From Moraxellaceae bacterium (GTDB lineage Bacteria > Pseudomonadota > Gammaproteobacteria > Pseudomonadales > Moraxellaceae): a DNA stretch of 64,000 nt. The position numbers were made by a program, and so were the translations under genes. The DNA is taken from contig JAQZBP010000004.1 in assembly GCA_029237815.1 (NCBI GenBank), positions 62,001 to 126,000 of the forward strand. The letters run 5' to 3'. This document shows positions 18,495 to 26,136 of the stretch, one piece after another (within the stretch, counting starts at the first letter, position 1; each line of letters begins with the position of its first letter). The notes under the pieces are model-generated. The model had not been told where the DNA came from. It ran no database searches and saw nothing but the letters and a program-made list of their open reading frames with translations.

Positions 18495-20087
18495 ATGAGT
18501 CACGCCGCTTCCCACGATCACCACGATCACCACCACGAGCTTGCGCCCTTCTGGAAGCGCATGTTCACCACGTCGAACCACAAGGACATCGGTTCGATGT
18601 ACCTGATCTTCGCGTTCTGCATGCTGCTGACCGGTGGCGCCGCCGCCATGGTCATCCGTGCCGAACTGATGTATCCGGGTCTCCAGCTGGTGCAGCCGGA
18701 CTTCTTCAACCAGATGACGACCGTGCACGGCCTCATCATGGTGTTCGGCGCCATCATGCCGGCCTTCACCGGCTTCGCGAACTGGATGGTGCCGATGATG
18801 ATCGGCGCCCCCGACATGGCGCTGCCCCGCCTGAACCTGTTCAGCTTCTGGCTGCTGCCCTTCGCTTTCAGCCTGCTGATCTTTGCCGTCATCATGTCGA
18901 TCATGGGCCTGGGTGCTGCGCCGAACTTCGGCTGGACCTTCTACGCTCCGCTCTCGACCACCTACGGCCCGCCCAGCACCGACCTGTTCATCTTCTCGGT
19001 GCACCTGATGGGTATCTCCTCCATCCTCGGCGCCATTAACGTGGTCGTGACCATTTTCAACTTGCGTGCCCCCGGCATGACCATGATGAAGATGCCGCTG
19101 TTCGTGTGGACCTGGCTGATCACCGCTTTCCTGTTGATTGCCGTGATGCCGGTGCTCGCTGGCGTCGTGACGATGATGCTGACCGACCGGCACTTTGGCA
19201 CGAGTTTCTTCGATGCCGCCGGCGGTGGTGATCCTGTGATGTTCCAGCATATTTTCTGGTTCTTCGGGCACCCCGAGGTCTACATCATGATCCTGCCGTC
19301 GTTCGGGATCGTGTCGGCCGTGATTCCGACCTTCGCGCGCAAGCCCCTGTTCGGCTATGCCTCGATGGTGTACGCGACGGCCTCCATCGCCCTGCTGTCC
19401 TTCGTGGTCTGGGCGCACCACATGTTCACCACGGGCCTGCCGCTGGCTGGTTCCCTCTTCTACATGTACATGACCATGCTGATCTCCGTGCCCACCGGCG
19501 TGAAGGTGTTCAACTGGGTCGCCACCATGTGGAAGGGCGCCATGACCTTCGAGGCCCCGATGCTGTTCGCCGTAGCCTTCGTGATCCTGTTCTCCATCGG
19601 CGGTTTCTCCGGCCTGATGCTGGCCATCGCGCCGGCCGACCAGCAGTACCAGGACGCCTATTTCGTAGTGGCCCATTTCCACTATGTGCTGGTGTCGGGA
19701 GCGCTGTTCTCCATGTTCGCCGGCGCCTACTACTGGCTGCCGAAGTGGACCGGCCACATGTACAACGAGAGGCTGGCGAGCTGGCACTTCTGGAACTCGC
19801 TGATCTCGGTGAACCTGCTGTTCTTCCCCATGCACTTCGTGGGCCTGGCCGGCATGCCGCGTCGTTATGCCGACTACTCGCAGCAGTTCGCCGACCTCAA
19901 TTTCTGGATCTCGATCGGTGGCTTCTGGTTCGGTCTGTCCCAACTCCTTTTCCTGGCGGTCCTGCTGACGTCCAAGAAGGGTCCGAAGGTGGGTGACAAG
20001 CCCTGGGAAGGCGCGGAAGGTCTGGAGTGGACTGTGCCGAGCCCGGCGCCCTACCACACCTTTGAAGTGCCCCCGGTTGTAAAGTAA
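18495..20087 (+). CDS. ctaD: Cytochrome c oxidase subunit I
   Basis: 530 residues with twelve predicted membrane helices. Metal ligands are visible: H78 in TTVHGLIM (heme a), H259 and the cross-linked Y263 in GHPEVY (CuB site), the HH pair in VWAHHMF, and H394/H396 in AHFHYVL (heme a3 and heme a). E261 in GHPEVY marks an A1-type oxidase with a conventional D-channel. The N terminus is a His-rich tail (HDHHDHHHE). It reduces O2 to water and pumps protons. Its ATG is preceded by AGGGGAGAGAAT. Confidence 0.97.
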   Translation: MSHAASHDHHDHHHELAPFWKRMFTTSNHKDIGSMYLIFAFCMLLTGGAAAMVIRAELMYPGLQLVQPDFFNQMTTVHGLIMVFGAIMPAFTGFANWMVPMMIGAPDMALPRLNLFSFWLLPFAFSLLIFAVIMSIMGLGAAPNFGWTFYAPLSTTYGPPSTDLFIFSVHLMGISSILGAINVVVTIFNLRAPGMTMMKMPLFVWTWLITAFLLIAVMPVLAGVVTMMLTDRHFGTSFFDAAGGGDPVMFQHIFWFFGHPEVYIMILPSFGIVSAVIPTFARKPLFGYASMVYATASIALLSFVVWAHHMFTTGLPLAGSLFYMYMTMLISVPTGVKVFNWVATMWKGAMTFEAPMLFAVAFVILFSIGGFSGLMLAIAPADQQYQDAYFVVAHFHYVLVSGALFSMFAGAYYWLPKWTGHMYNERLASWHFWNSLISVNLLFFPMHFVGLAGMPRRYADYSQQFADLNFWISIGGFWFGLSQLLFLAVLLTSKKGPKVGDKPWEGAEGLEWTVPSPAPYHTFEVPPVVK

Positions 20088-20133
20088 TTCGTCGCTGGGC
20101 AGGGACGCTCGCATTAGCGCTACAGGTGAGCGC

Positions 20134-20709
20134 ATGAGTGAAGAGACAGGCAATACGAAGCTGACCACCTCGCAGAGGAACCACCGCCTTCTAGCCAAGC
20201 TGGGGGGCGTGGTGGTTGGAATGTTTGTATTTGCGGTATTCATCATGCCGCCTATCTACGATGCCTTCTGCGAGCTTACCGGCCTGAATGGAAAGGGCTC
20301 TTCCAGGCCAGCGGATGCAGCTGCCGCAGCTGTGGACCAGAGCCGGGAGTTGAGCATGGAGTTCCTGGTGTCCACCGATAAGGGGCTGCCTTGGGACTTC
20401 ACGTATGAAACGCCGGTGGTGAAGGTTCACCCCGGACAGATAACGAAGACCATGTTCTTCGTTAAGAACCGCGACACCCGGGCAGTTACCGGCAGGGCTG
20501 TGCCCTCCATTTCCCCGGGTGAGGCGGCGCGCTATGTAAAGAAGACGGAGTGCTTCTGTTTTCGCGAGCAGCGGCTCGAGGCGGGTGCGGAGAAGGCAAT
20601 GCCGATGATCTTCTATATTGATCCGGCAATTCCTTCCCACATCACCACGGTGACGCTCTCCTACAAGTTTTACAACCTGACGGACCAGGCCCAGACGGCG
20701 AGTCGTTGA
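20134..20709 (+). CDS. ctaG: Cytochrome c oxidase assembly protein CtaG/Cox11
   Basis: 191 residues: a short cytoplasmic N terminus, one membrane helix (~27-47), then a periplasmic immunoglobulin-like domain with the copper-binding CFCF motif (C140-F-C142-F) inside KKTECFCFREQ, and DPAIP near the end. Cox11 delivers copper to the CuB site of subunit I. The position between ctaD and ctaE is typical of proteobacterial aa3 operons. Confidence 0.94.
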   Translation: MSEETGNTKLTTSQRNHRLLAKLGGVVVGMFVFAVFIMPPIYDAFCELTGLNGKGSSRPADAAAAAVDQSRELSMEFLVSTDKGLPWDFTYETPVVKVHPGQITKTMFFVKNRDTRAVTGRAVPSISPGEAARYVKKTECFCFREQRLEAGAEKAMPMIFYIDPAIPSHITTVTLSYKFYNLTDQAQTASR

Positions 20710-20754
20710 GCCGGTCCCTGCCATAACAAACCCTGCGCCAAGGGAGACAACGCA

Positions 20755-21687
20755 ATGTCTGAACATCACAGCCCCGCTGTTCCGGGCCAGAAGCCGACCA
20801 GCTACTACGTGCCGGCTTCCAGCCCCTGGCCCATGCTGGGGTCTTTCATCCTCTTCATCCTGGTGATTGGCGCCGCCAACCTGATCCAGGGGCATGGCGT
20901 GACCGAGCTGAGCAAGGGTATGCAGGCTAATGGTGCCGGCAAGCTCTGGTTCCTGTTCCCGATCGGACTGGCTGGTGTTTTCTTCCTGATGTGGAAGTGG
21001 TTTGGCGACACCGTGAAGGAAAGCCTGGCCAATATGAACTCGGCCCAGATGGACCGCTCCTATCGGCAGGGCATGACCTGGTTCATTTTCTCCGAAGTCA
21101 TGTTCTTCGCGGCATTCTTCGGCGCACTGTTCTATGCGCGCTGGCTGGTCGTTCCCTGGCTGGGCGGCGAAGGCAAGGGTGTCATGACCCACGAGCTTCT
21201 CTGGCCCGAGTTCCAGGCCATGTGGCCGCTGGTCAAGACGCCGGGCGGCACCCTCACCGAGGCAATGAGCCCTTGGGGACTGCCCTTCATCAATACGCTG
21301 CTGCTGCTGACTTCTTCCGTGACGCTCACCATCGCCCACCATGCCCTGCTGGTCGGTGATCGCGTGAAGCAGCGCAACTTCCTGATCGCCACCGTGGCGC
21401 TCGGCGTGGTCTTCCTGGGGCTGCAGGTCGAGGAATACATCCACGCCTATACCCACATGGGCCTGACCCTGAAGTCCGGCATTTATGGTTCCACGTTCTT
21501 CATGCTGACCGGCTTCCATGGCCTGCATGTGACCATCGGCACGATCATGCTGGCGGTGATGCTGGTTCGCACCATCAAGGGCCATCTGACACCAGATAAC
21601 CACTTCGCCTTCGAGGCGGCCGCCTGGTACTGGCACTTCGTGGACGTGGTGTGGCTGTTCCTCTTCGTGGCGGTGTACTGGTTCTGA
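20755..21687 (+). CDS. ctaE: Cytochrome c oxidase subunit III
   Basis: 310 residues, seven predicted membrane helices, heme-free structural subunit that stabilises subunit I. Conserved segments include FIFSEVMFFAAFFGALFY, INTLLLLTSSVTLTIAHHAL, TGFHGLHVTIG and WYWHFVDVVWLFLF. An AGGGAGA site precedes ATG 20755. It is the last gene of the oxidase operon before a bidirectional terminator. Confidence 0.96.
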   Translation: MSEHHSPAVPGQKPTSYYVPASSPWPMLGSFILFILVIGAANLIQGHGVTELSKGMQANGAGKLWFLFPIGLAGVFFLMWKWFGDTVKESLANMNSAQMDRSYRQGMTWFIFSEVMFFAAFFGALFYARWLVVPWLGGEGKGVMTHELLWPEFQAMWPLVKTPGGTLTEAMSPWGLPFINTLLLLTSSVTLTIAHHALLVGDRVKQRNFLIATVALGVVFLGLQVEEYIHAYTHMGLTLKSGIYGSTFFMLTGFHGLHVTIGTIMLAVMLVRTIKGHLTPDNHFAFEAAAWYWHFVDVVWLFLFVAVYWF

Positions 21688-21703
21688 TCGTTGTCGCGCA
21701 CTG

Positions 21704-21734
21704 AAAAAAGCCCGGATCATTCCGGGCTTTTTTT
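21704..21734. terminator. Bidirectional terminator between ctaE and the DUF2909 gene
   Basis: AAAAAAGCCCGGA-TCAT-TCCGGGCTTTTTTT: an 8-bp stem with long A and T tracts, between two convergent genes. Confidence 0.92.
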
Positions 21735-21767
21735 ATTATTCATCCTCGGCGTTGTCGTCCCGGGCTT

Positions 21768-22019
21768 TTATGGGTTGGCGGGGGCGGTGGCGGTGGGAGG
21801 TTGTTGTGCCTGCGGCAGGCCATGTGGGGCAATCAGGCCGAAGAATGAGGCAAGGTAGAGGCCAAGGAAAATGGCGATGGAGATTCCGAGGCGCCATGTC
21901 AGCGACCTGAGCGTTCTCTTTGAGGCGCCTTCTCCTCCCCTCGTGAGCTGGAAAAGTGCGTAGAACAGATTGGCCAGCACAGCCACCATGGCAACGAGAA
22001 CGATTATCTTGATCCACAT
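21768..22019 (-). CDS. DUF2909 family twin-transmembrane protein
   Basis: 83 residues with two hydrophobic helices (~3-23 and ~45-66) separated by a basic loop (SKRTLRSLTWRLG). This short two-helix protein lying next to cox genes matches DUF2909, a family repeatedly found beside ctaE/SURF1 in gammaproteobacteria. Its function is unknown; a role in oxidase assembly is inferred from position only. It is divergent from the SURF1 gene across 39 bp, so the two share a promoter region. Confidence 0.8.
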   Translation of the reverse strand: MWIKIIVLVAMVAVLANLFYALFQLTRGGEGASKRTLRSLTWRLGISIAIFLGLYLASFFGLIAPHGLPQAQQPPTATAPANP

Positions 22020-22058
22020 GAGCCTTTTCCGTCGTTTCTGTTCCGGAGAGTTTAATTG

Positions 22059-22823
22059 ATGCGTCGGCTACTCACGAGGCAAATGGGCTTCAGGCTGGGC
22101 AATCGCGTCTGGGCTGCGCCGCTTTGGGCACTATTGCTCGCGATGGTGGGCGTGGCCCTCTTCTTCCGGCTTGGGATGTGGCAGCTCGGGCGAGCCGATG
22201 AAAAGGCAATGATGGCCGAGCGTTATGAGCAGAGGGCGCATATGCCCCCGCTTGATCTTGGCCAGGTGATCGACAGAGGGATGGATATCGAGGACGCTCC
22301 CGTCAGGCTGCAGGGCCGTTATGACAATACCCGCACGGTTTTTCTGGAAAACCAGACACGGCGGGGGCGGGCGGGCTTCCATGTCCACGCGGTTTTCTTC
22401 CCGGCGGGTGACCACATCGGCATCCTGGTGAACCGGGGCTGGGTCGCTGTGGGCGCCGACATGCAAAGGCTGCCCGGGGTGCCTCCTGCCCGGTCGACCG
22501 ACGTGACCGGGACACTTGCCATCCCGTCCCGTTTCTTCACGGTCGGCGAGCCGGACTATCGGCAGCGCCCCCTGCGTGTGGCACGCCTTGAAATGGATAA
22601 GTTATCTAATGCGCTTGGTGTAGAATTGCGCCCCTTCGTTATCCGCCTCGATAGTTCTGCCGCTGATGGATTTGTACGGGAATGGGCCCCGGCAGCCCGC
22701 CTTGGCGTACCCCCCGAAAAACACCGTGCCTACGCATTCCAGTGGTTCAGCCTGGCGGTGGCGGTTATAGGGGTTCTGATTTTTGTGAATCTGCGCAAGA
22801 GCGACAATTCTGAAAATGAATGA
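22059..22823 (+). CDS. SURF1 family oxidase assembly protein
   Basis: 254 residues with an N-terminal membrane helix (~17-40), a periplasmic domain, and a C-terminal helix (~228-246). Family features: FRLGMWQLGRADEK near the start, LQGRYDNTRTVFLENQTR, ILVNRGWV and the YAFQWFSLAV end. SURF1 helps place heme a into subunit I. ATG 22059 is preceded by GGAGAG; a TTG three bases upstream is the only alternative. The last 8 bp overlap the next gene, so the two are probably translationally coupled. Confidence 0.93.
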   Translation: MRRLLTRQMGFRLGNRVWAAPLWALLLAMVGVALFFRLGMWQLGRADEKAMMAERYEQRAHMPPLDLGQVIDRGMDIEDAPVRLQGRYDNTRTVFLENQTRRGRAGFHVHAVFFPAGDHIGILVNRGWVAVGADMQRLPGVPPARSTDVTGTLAIPSRFFTVGEPDYRQRPLRVARLEMDKLSNALGVELRPFVIRLDSSAADGFVREWAPAARLGVPPEKHRAYAFQWFSLAVAVIGVLIFVNLRKSDNSENE

Positions 22824-23454
22824 GACATCCCCCCAGCCTTCCTCCGGAGTGGCCCGCAAGAATCGGATTGTGCTGCTGATTCTCCTGGCCAGCTTCGTCA
22901 TTCCTTTTGTTGTCGGTGACCTTGCCTATCGCCTTGGCTGGTATCAGGGGGGGCAGACGAACAAGGGGCAGCTTATCGATCCTCCCGTCAGCTTTGCCGA
23001 GTTGCATGCCGCTGATGCTGTCGGCAAGCCTGCCGCTGCGGACTTCGCTGCCAAGCACTGGTGGCTGCTGTATGTCGTGCCATCGGACTGCGACGTTGCC
23101 TGCCGCAACCGTCTTTTCCAGATGCGCCAGGTGCGCAAGGCATTGGGCCGCGAGGAGGATCGGGTGCGCCAAGTGCTGGTATTTACTTCGGCCCCCTCCA
23201 GCGAGCTCGAGGCGCTTCTCGAGGCGGAGTTCAAGGACTTTGTCCGGATCACGGCTCGAGCCCCGGCGGTTGATTCTGCACTGCAGCGTTTGCTGCCCGA
23301 CGCAAGCGGGGCGGGACAGCTCTACATCATGGATCCTCTGGGCTGGATCATGCTGGCCTATCCGCCCGAAGCGGACGAAAAGGCATCGGTGGTGAAGGCC
23401 GAGGACGTGCTCCAGGATCTCAAAAAACTGTTGAAGGCATCTCGAATTGGCTAA
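22816..23454 (+). CDS. Sco-like membrane-anchored thioredoxin-fold protein of the oxidase cluster
   Basis: 212 residues: an N-terminal membrane helix (~18-38) and a soluble domain holding VVPSDCDVAC, a C92-x3-C96 pair in the position of the Sco1 copper site (CxxxC), and a YIMDPLGWIMLAYP strand like the thioredoxin/Sco C-terminal half. Sco proteins deliver copper to CuA or reduce its cysteines. No histidine follows the Cys pair, so the third Sco copper ligand is not seen, and a thiol-disulfide role may be more likely. It overlaps SURF1 by 8 bp and ctaA by 8 bp. Confidence 0.75.
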   Translation: MNETSPQPSSGVARKNRIVLLILLASFVIPFVVGDLAYRLGWYQGGQTNKGQLIDPPVSFAELHAADAVGKPAAADFAAKHWWLLYVVPSDCDVACRNRLFQMRQVRKALGREEDRVRQVLVFTSAPSSELEALLEAEFKDFVRITARAPAVDSALQRLLPDASGAGQLYIMDPLGWIMLAYPPEADEKASVVKAEDVLQDLKKLLKASRIG

Positions 23455-24481
23455 CTCGTATTCGTTCGCGCGTCTTTGGCTCACGCGCCTTGCGGTGATC
23501 GGTGTGCTCGTCACGGCCACGGTGGTGGCGCTTGGTGCGTGGACACGTCTTGAGGATGCCGGGCTCGGCTGCCCGGACTGGCCGGGCTGCTATGGCTCCA
23601 TAACGGTACCGTTGTCTGAAACGGCGATCGAACGCGCTGCACTTCTGTACCCGGACCAGCCACTGGTGGCCGAGAAGGCCTGGCCGGAGATGATCCACCG
23701 GCACTTTGCCAAGACCATCGGCCTTATCTGCATCTTTATTGCCGGCTTCGCGTTCGCGGCGGCGCGCCGCGAAAAGAACATCCCGGTGAAGCATGCGGTG
23801 TTCCTGCTGGCGCTGGTCTGCCTGCAGGGTGCCTTTGGTGCCTGGACCGTGACGATGAAGCTGTTTCCGCCGGTCGTGACCGGACACCTGCTGCTGGGCT
23901 TCCTCACCTTCACGACACTGCTGCTGCTCGTCGTCCGCCTGTCGCCATTCCTGCGCGCCAGCGGCAATCGCGCCGTAGCGTCGCTGCTGCCGATGGCTGT
24001 CTTCGCGACGGCGGTGCTGGTCGCCCAGATCGCACTCGGCGGCTGGACAGCCTCCAACTACGCGGCCACCATGTGCACCGACTTGCCGATCTGCCAGGAC
24101 GGATGGATACAGCAGATGGATTGGCGGGAGGCGTTCACCATTCATACCTATGCCGGTACGACTTACGAGTTCGCGCCTCACCTGGAGTGGGAGGCCAAGC
24201 GCACGATTCACGTGGCGCACCGTATCGGCGCCATCGTCGCCACGGTTGTCCTTGCGCTGCTTGCGTTGCTGGTGTGGGTTAAGGGGGCGGCACCGCGCTA
24301 CCGCCGGTTTGCAGTCATCCTCACGCTCGTGCTGGTGGCGCAAGTCAGCCTGGGTGTGGCCAATGTGATTTTCCATCTGCCGCTGGCCGTGGCCGTGGCC
24401 CATAACTTCGTTGCTCTGGTGCTGCTGCAGGTGCTGGCCACCCTGACATTCAGCCTGGTGCAGGAGCGCAAGCGAGCATGA
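23447..24481 (+). CDS. ctaA: Heme A synthase (COX15/CtaA)
   Basis: 344 residues, eight predicted membrane helices. It oxidises the C8 methyl of heme O to give heme A. Visible are [11 protein letters not shown] after helix 1 with the loop cysteines, [11 protein letters not shown] and [11 protein letters not shown] with conserved heme-ligand histidines, and the second cysteine loop CTDLPICQ. The start is TTG 23447, which overlaps the Sco-like stop region and has GAAGG 10 bp upstream; no ATG gives a full first helix. The stop overlaps ctaB (ATGA). Confidence 0.93.
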   Translation: MANSYSFARLWLTRLAVIGVLVTATVVALGAWTRLEDAGLGCPDWPGCYGSITVPLSETAIERAALLYPDQPLVAEKAWPEMIHRHFAKTIGLICIFIAGFAFAAARREKNIPVKHAVFLLALVCLQGAFGAWTVTMKLFPPVVTGHLLLGFLTFTTLLLLVVRLSPFLRASGNRAVASLLPMAVFATAVLVAQIALGGWTASNYAATMCTDLPICQDGWIQQMDWREAFTIHTYAGTTYEFAPHLEWEAKRTIHVAHRIGAIVATVVLALLALLVWVKGAAPRYRRFAVILTLVLVAQVSLGVANVIFHLPLAVAVAHNFVALVLLQVLATLTFSLVQERKRA

Positions 24482-25377
24482 CGACCCTGACCGAGAAGCC
24501 TGTCCAGCCCTTGTGGCGTGCCTACTGGGAACTTACCAAGCCCGGCGTGGTGGCGCTGCTGATGATCACGGCGGTGATCGGCATGTTCCTGTCGACGCCG
24601 GGCATGGTACCGGTCCGTGTTCTGGTGCTCGGCTCGCTCGGTCTGGCGCTGGCCATGATGGGCTCGGCCGTGGTCAACCAGGTCATGGACCAGCGCATCG
24701 ACGCCATCATGGCGCGCACTCGCCAGCGCCCGCTTGTACAGGGACGCGTGAACACCACTGCGGCACTCGTGTTCGCCGCCGTGTTGTGTGTGCTTTCCCT
24801 GCTGATCCTGGCTGTGTTCATCAATGTGCTGACAGCGGCGCTGACGCTATTCGGCGTCATCGGCTATGCCTTCATCTATACGCTTTGGCTGAAGCGCGCG
24901 ACGCCCCAGAACATCGTGATCGGCGGCCTGGCGGGCGCCATTCCGCCGCTGCTGGGCTGGACTGCCGTTACGGGTGAAGTGCATCCCCATGCGCTGCTGC
25001 TCGTGCTGATCATTTTTGCCTGGACACCACCGCACTTCTGGGCGCTGGCCATCCATCGTCGTGACGAGTACGCCAAGGCCGACATTCCCATGCTGCCGGT
25101 GACGCATGGTCTCGAGTTCACCAAGACCTCGGTGTTGCTCTACACCGTGATTCTTTTCCTGACGACCCTGCTGCCTTATCTCGCGGGCATGAGTGGCCTG
25201 ATCTATCTGTTCGGCTCGACTGTGCTCGGCGTGATCTTCCTGGTCTATGCGGTGAAGCTGAAGTTCCGTAACGACCCCAGGGTGCCAATGCGGACGTTCG
25301 GCTACTCCATCACCTATCTCTTCCTGCTTTTCCTGGTCCTGCTGGTCGACCATTACTTCCCCTTCCAGCTGGCCTGA
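24478..25377 (+). CDS. ctaB: Protoheme IX farnesyltransferase (heme O synthase)
   Basis: 299 residues of the UbiA prenyltransferase superfamily with nine predicted helices. The first Asp-rich motif [19 protein letters not shown] is typical of CtaB/CyoE, and the second active-site region is [16 protein letters not shown]. It adds a farnesyl group to heme b, producing the substrate for CtaA. It overlaps ctaA by 4 bp, so heme A synthesis is a coupled gene pair. Confidence 0.96.
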   Translation: MTTLTEKPVQPLWRAYWELTKPGVVALLMITAVIGMFLSTPGMVPVRVLVLGSLGLALAMMGSAVVNQVMDQRIDAIMARTRQRPLVQGRVNTTAALVFAAVLCVLSLLILAVFINVLTAALTLFGVIGYAFIYTLWLKRATPQNIVIGGLAGAIPPLLGWTAVTGEVHPHALLLVLIIFAWTPPHFWALAIHRRDEYAKADIPMLPVTHGLEFTKTSVLLYTVILFLTTLLPYLAGMSGLIYLFGSTVLGVIFLVYAVKLKFRNDPRVPMRTFGYSITYLFLLFLVLLVDHYFPFQLA

Positions 25378-25526
25378 GGTCAGCTGGAGCCCCCGCCGTT
25401 CGGCACTTTTTGTGCCCCCGTTATCACCTTGGCGGGGTCACCGCTAGTTCGTTCGAGTGACCGCTGATATGTTCTTCCCGCGCCTCTCCCACTTCCGGGA
25501 GGCAGGCTTTTCAGGGAGAACTCCGC

Positions 25527-26114
25527 ATGGTCGGACTGCTGCTGTTCCTTGGCGTCATTGCGCTGGTGCTGGTGTATTTCGTGGGCGTTTTCAACGGCTT
25601 GGTGACGCTGCGAAACCGCTTCAAGAACGCCTTCGCCCAGATCGACGTGCAGCTGCAGCGCCGCTATGAGCTGATCCCTAATCTGGTCGAGACGGCGAAG
25701 GCCTACCTGGCCCACGAAAAAGACACCCTGACCAATGTCATCGCCGCCCGTAACCAGGCCTTCGCGGCCGAGCGGGCTGTGGCAGGCGCTGTGGACGATC
25801 CGGAGAAGATGGCGAAGCTGGCGCAGGCCGAGGGGGTGCTCGGTGCATCGCTGGGCCGCCTGCTGGCGGTGTCGGAGAGCTACCCCGACCTCAAGGCCAA
25901 CGAAACCATGCAGCAGTTGATGGAAGAGCTGGCGTCCACGGAGAACCGTATCGGTTTTGCGCGCCAGGCCTTTAACGACGCCGTGATGGAGTACAACATC
26001 AAGCGCGAGAAGTTCCCCAATTTCTTCGTCGCGGGCGCCTTCGGCTTCAGTGCGGCAGCCCAGCTCGAAATTCCCAATGTGGAAGCCCGGCAGCCCGTGC
26101 AGGTGAAGTTCTGA
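25527..26114 (+). CDS. lemA: LemA family protein
   Basis: 195 residues: an N-terminal membrane helix (~1-22) and a long helical domain with NRFKNAFAQIDVQLQRRYELIPNLVETA split across the first third and ENRIGFARQAFNDAVMEYN-K-REKFPN near the end, the LemA signatures. The biochemical role is not established; LemA genes often pair with membrane M48 proteases, as here (22 bp gap). AGGGAGAA precedes ATG 25527. The 149-bp upstream spacer holds an inverted repeat GGTCAC/GTGACC (25436-25462), a possible operator. Confidence 0.92.
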   Translation: MVGLLLFLGVIALVLVYFVGVFNGLVTLRNRFKNAFAQIDVQLQRRYELIPNLVETAKAYLAHEKDTLTNVIAARNQAFAAERAVAGAVDDPEKMAKLAQAEGVLGASLGRLLAVSESYPDLKANETMQQLMEELASTENRIGFARQAFNDAVMEYNIKREKFPNFFVAGAFGFSAAAQLEIPNVEARQPVQVKF

Positions 26115-26136
26115 TTTTTCCTTTGCGACCGCGCGC

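Noticed and set aside
18477-20246. Minus-strand open frame of 589 codons across ctaD
   Set aside because: Antisense of subunit I; strongly biased His/Gly/Glu/Arg composition and no motifs.
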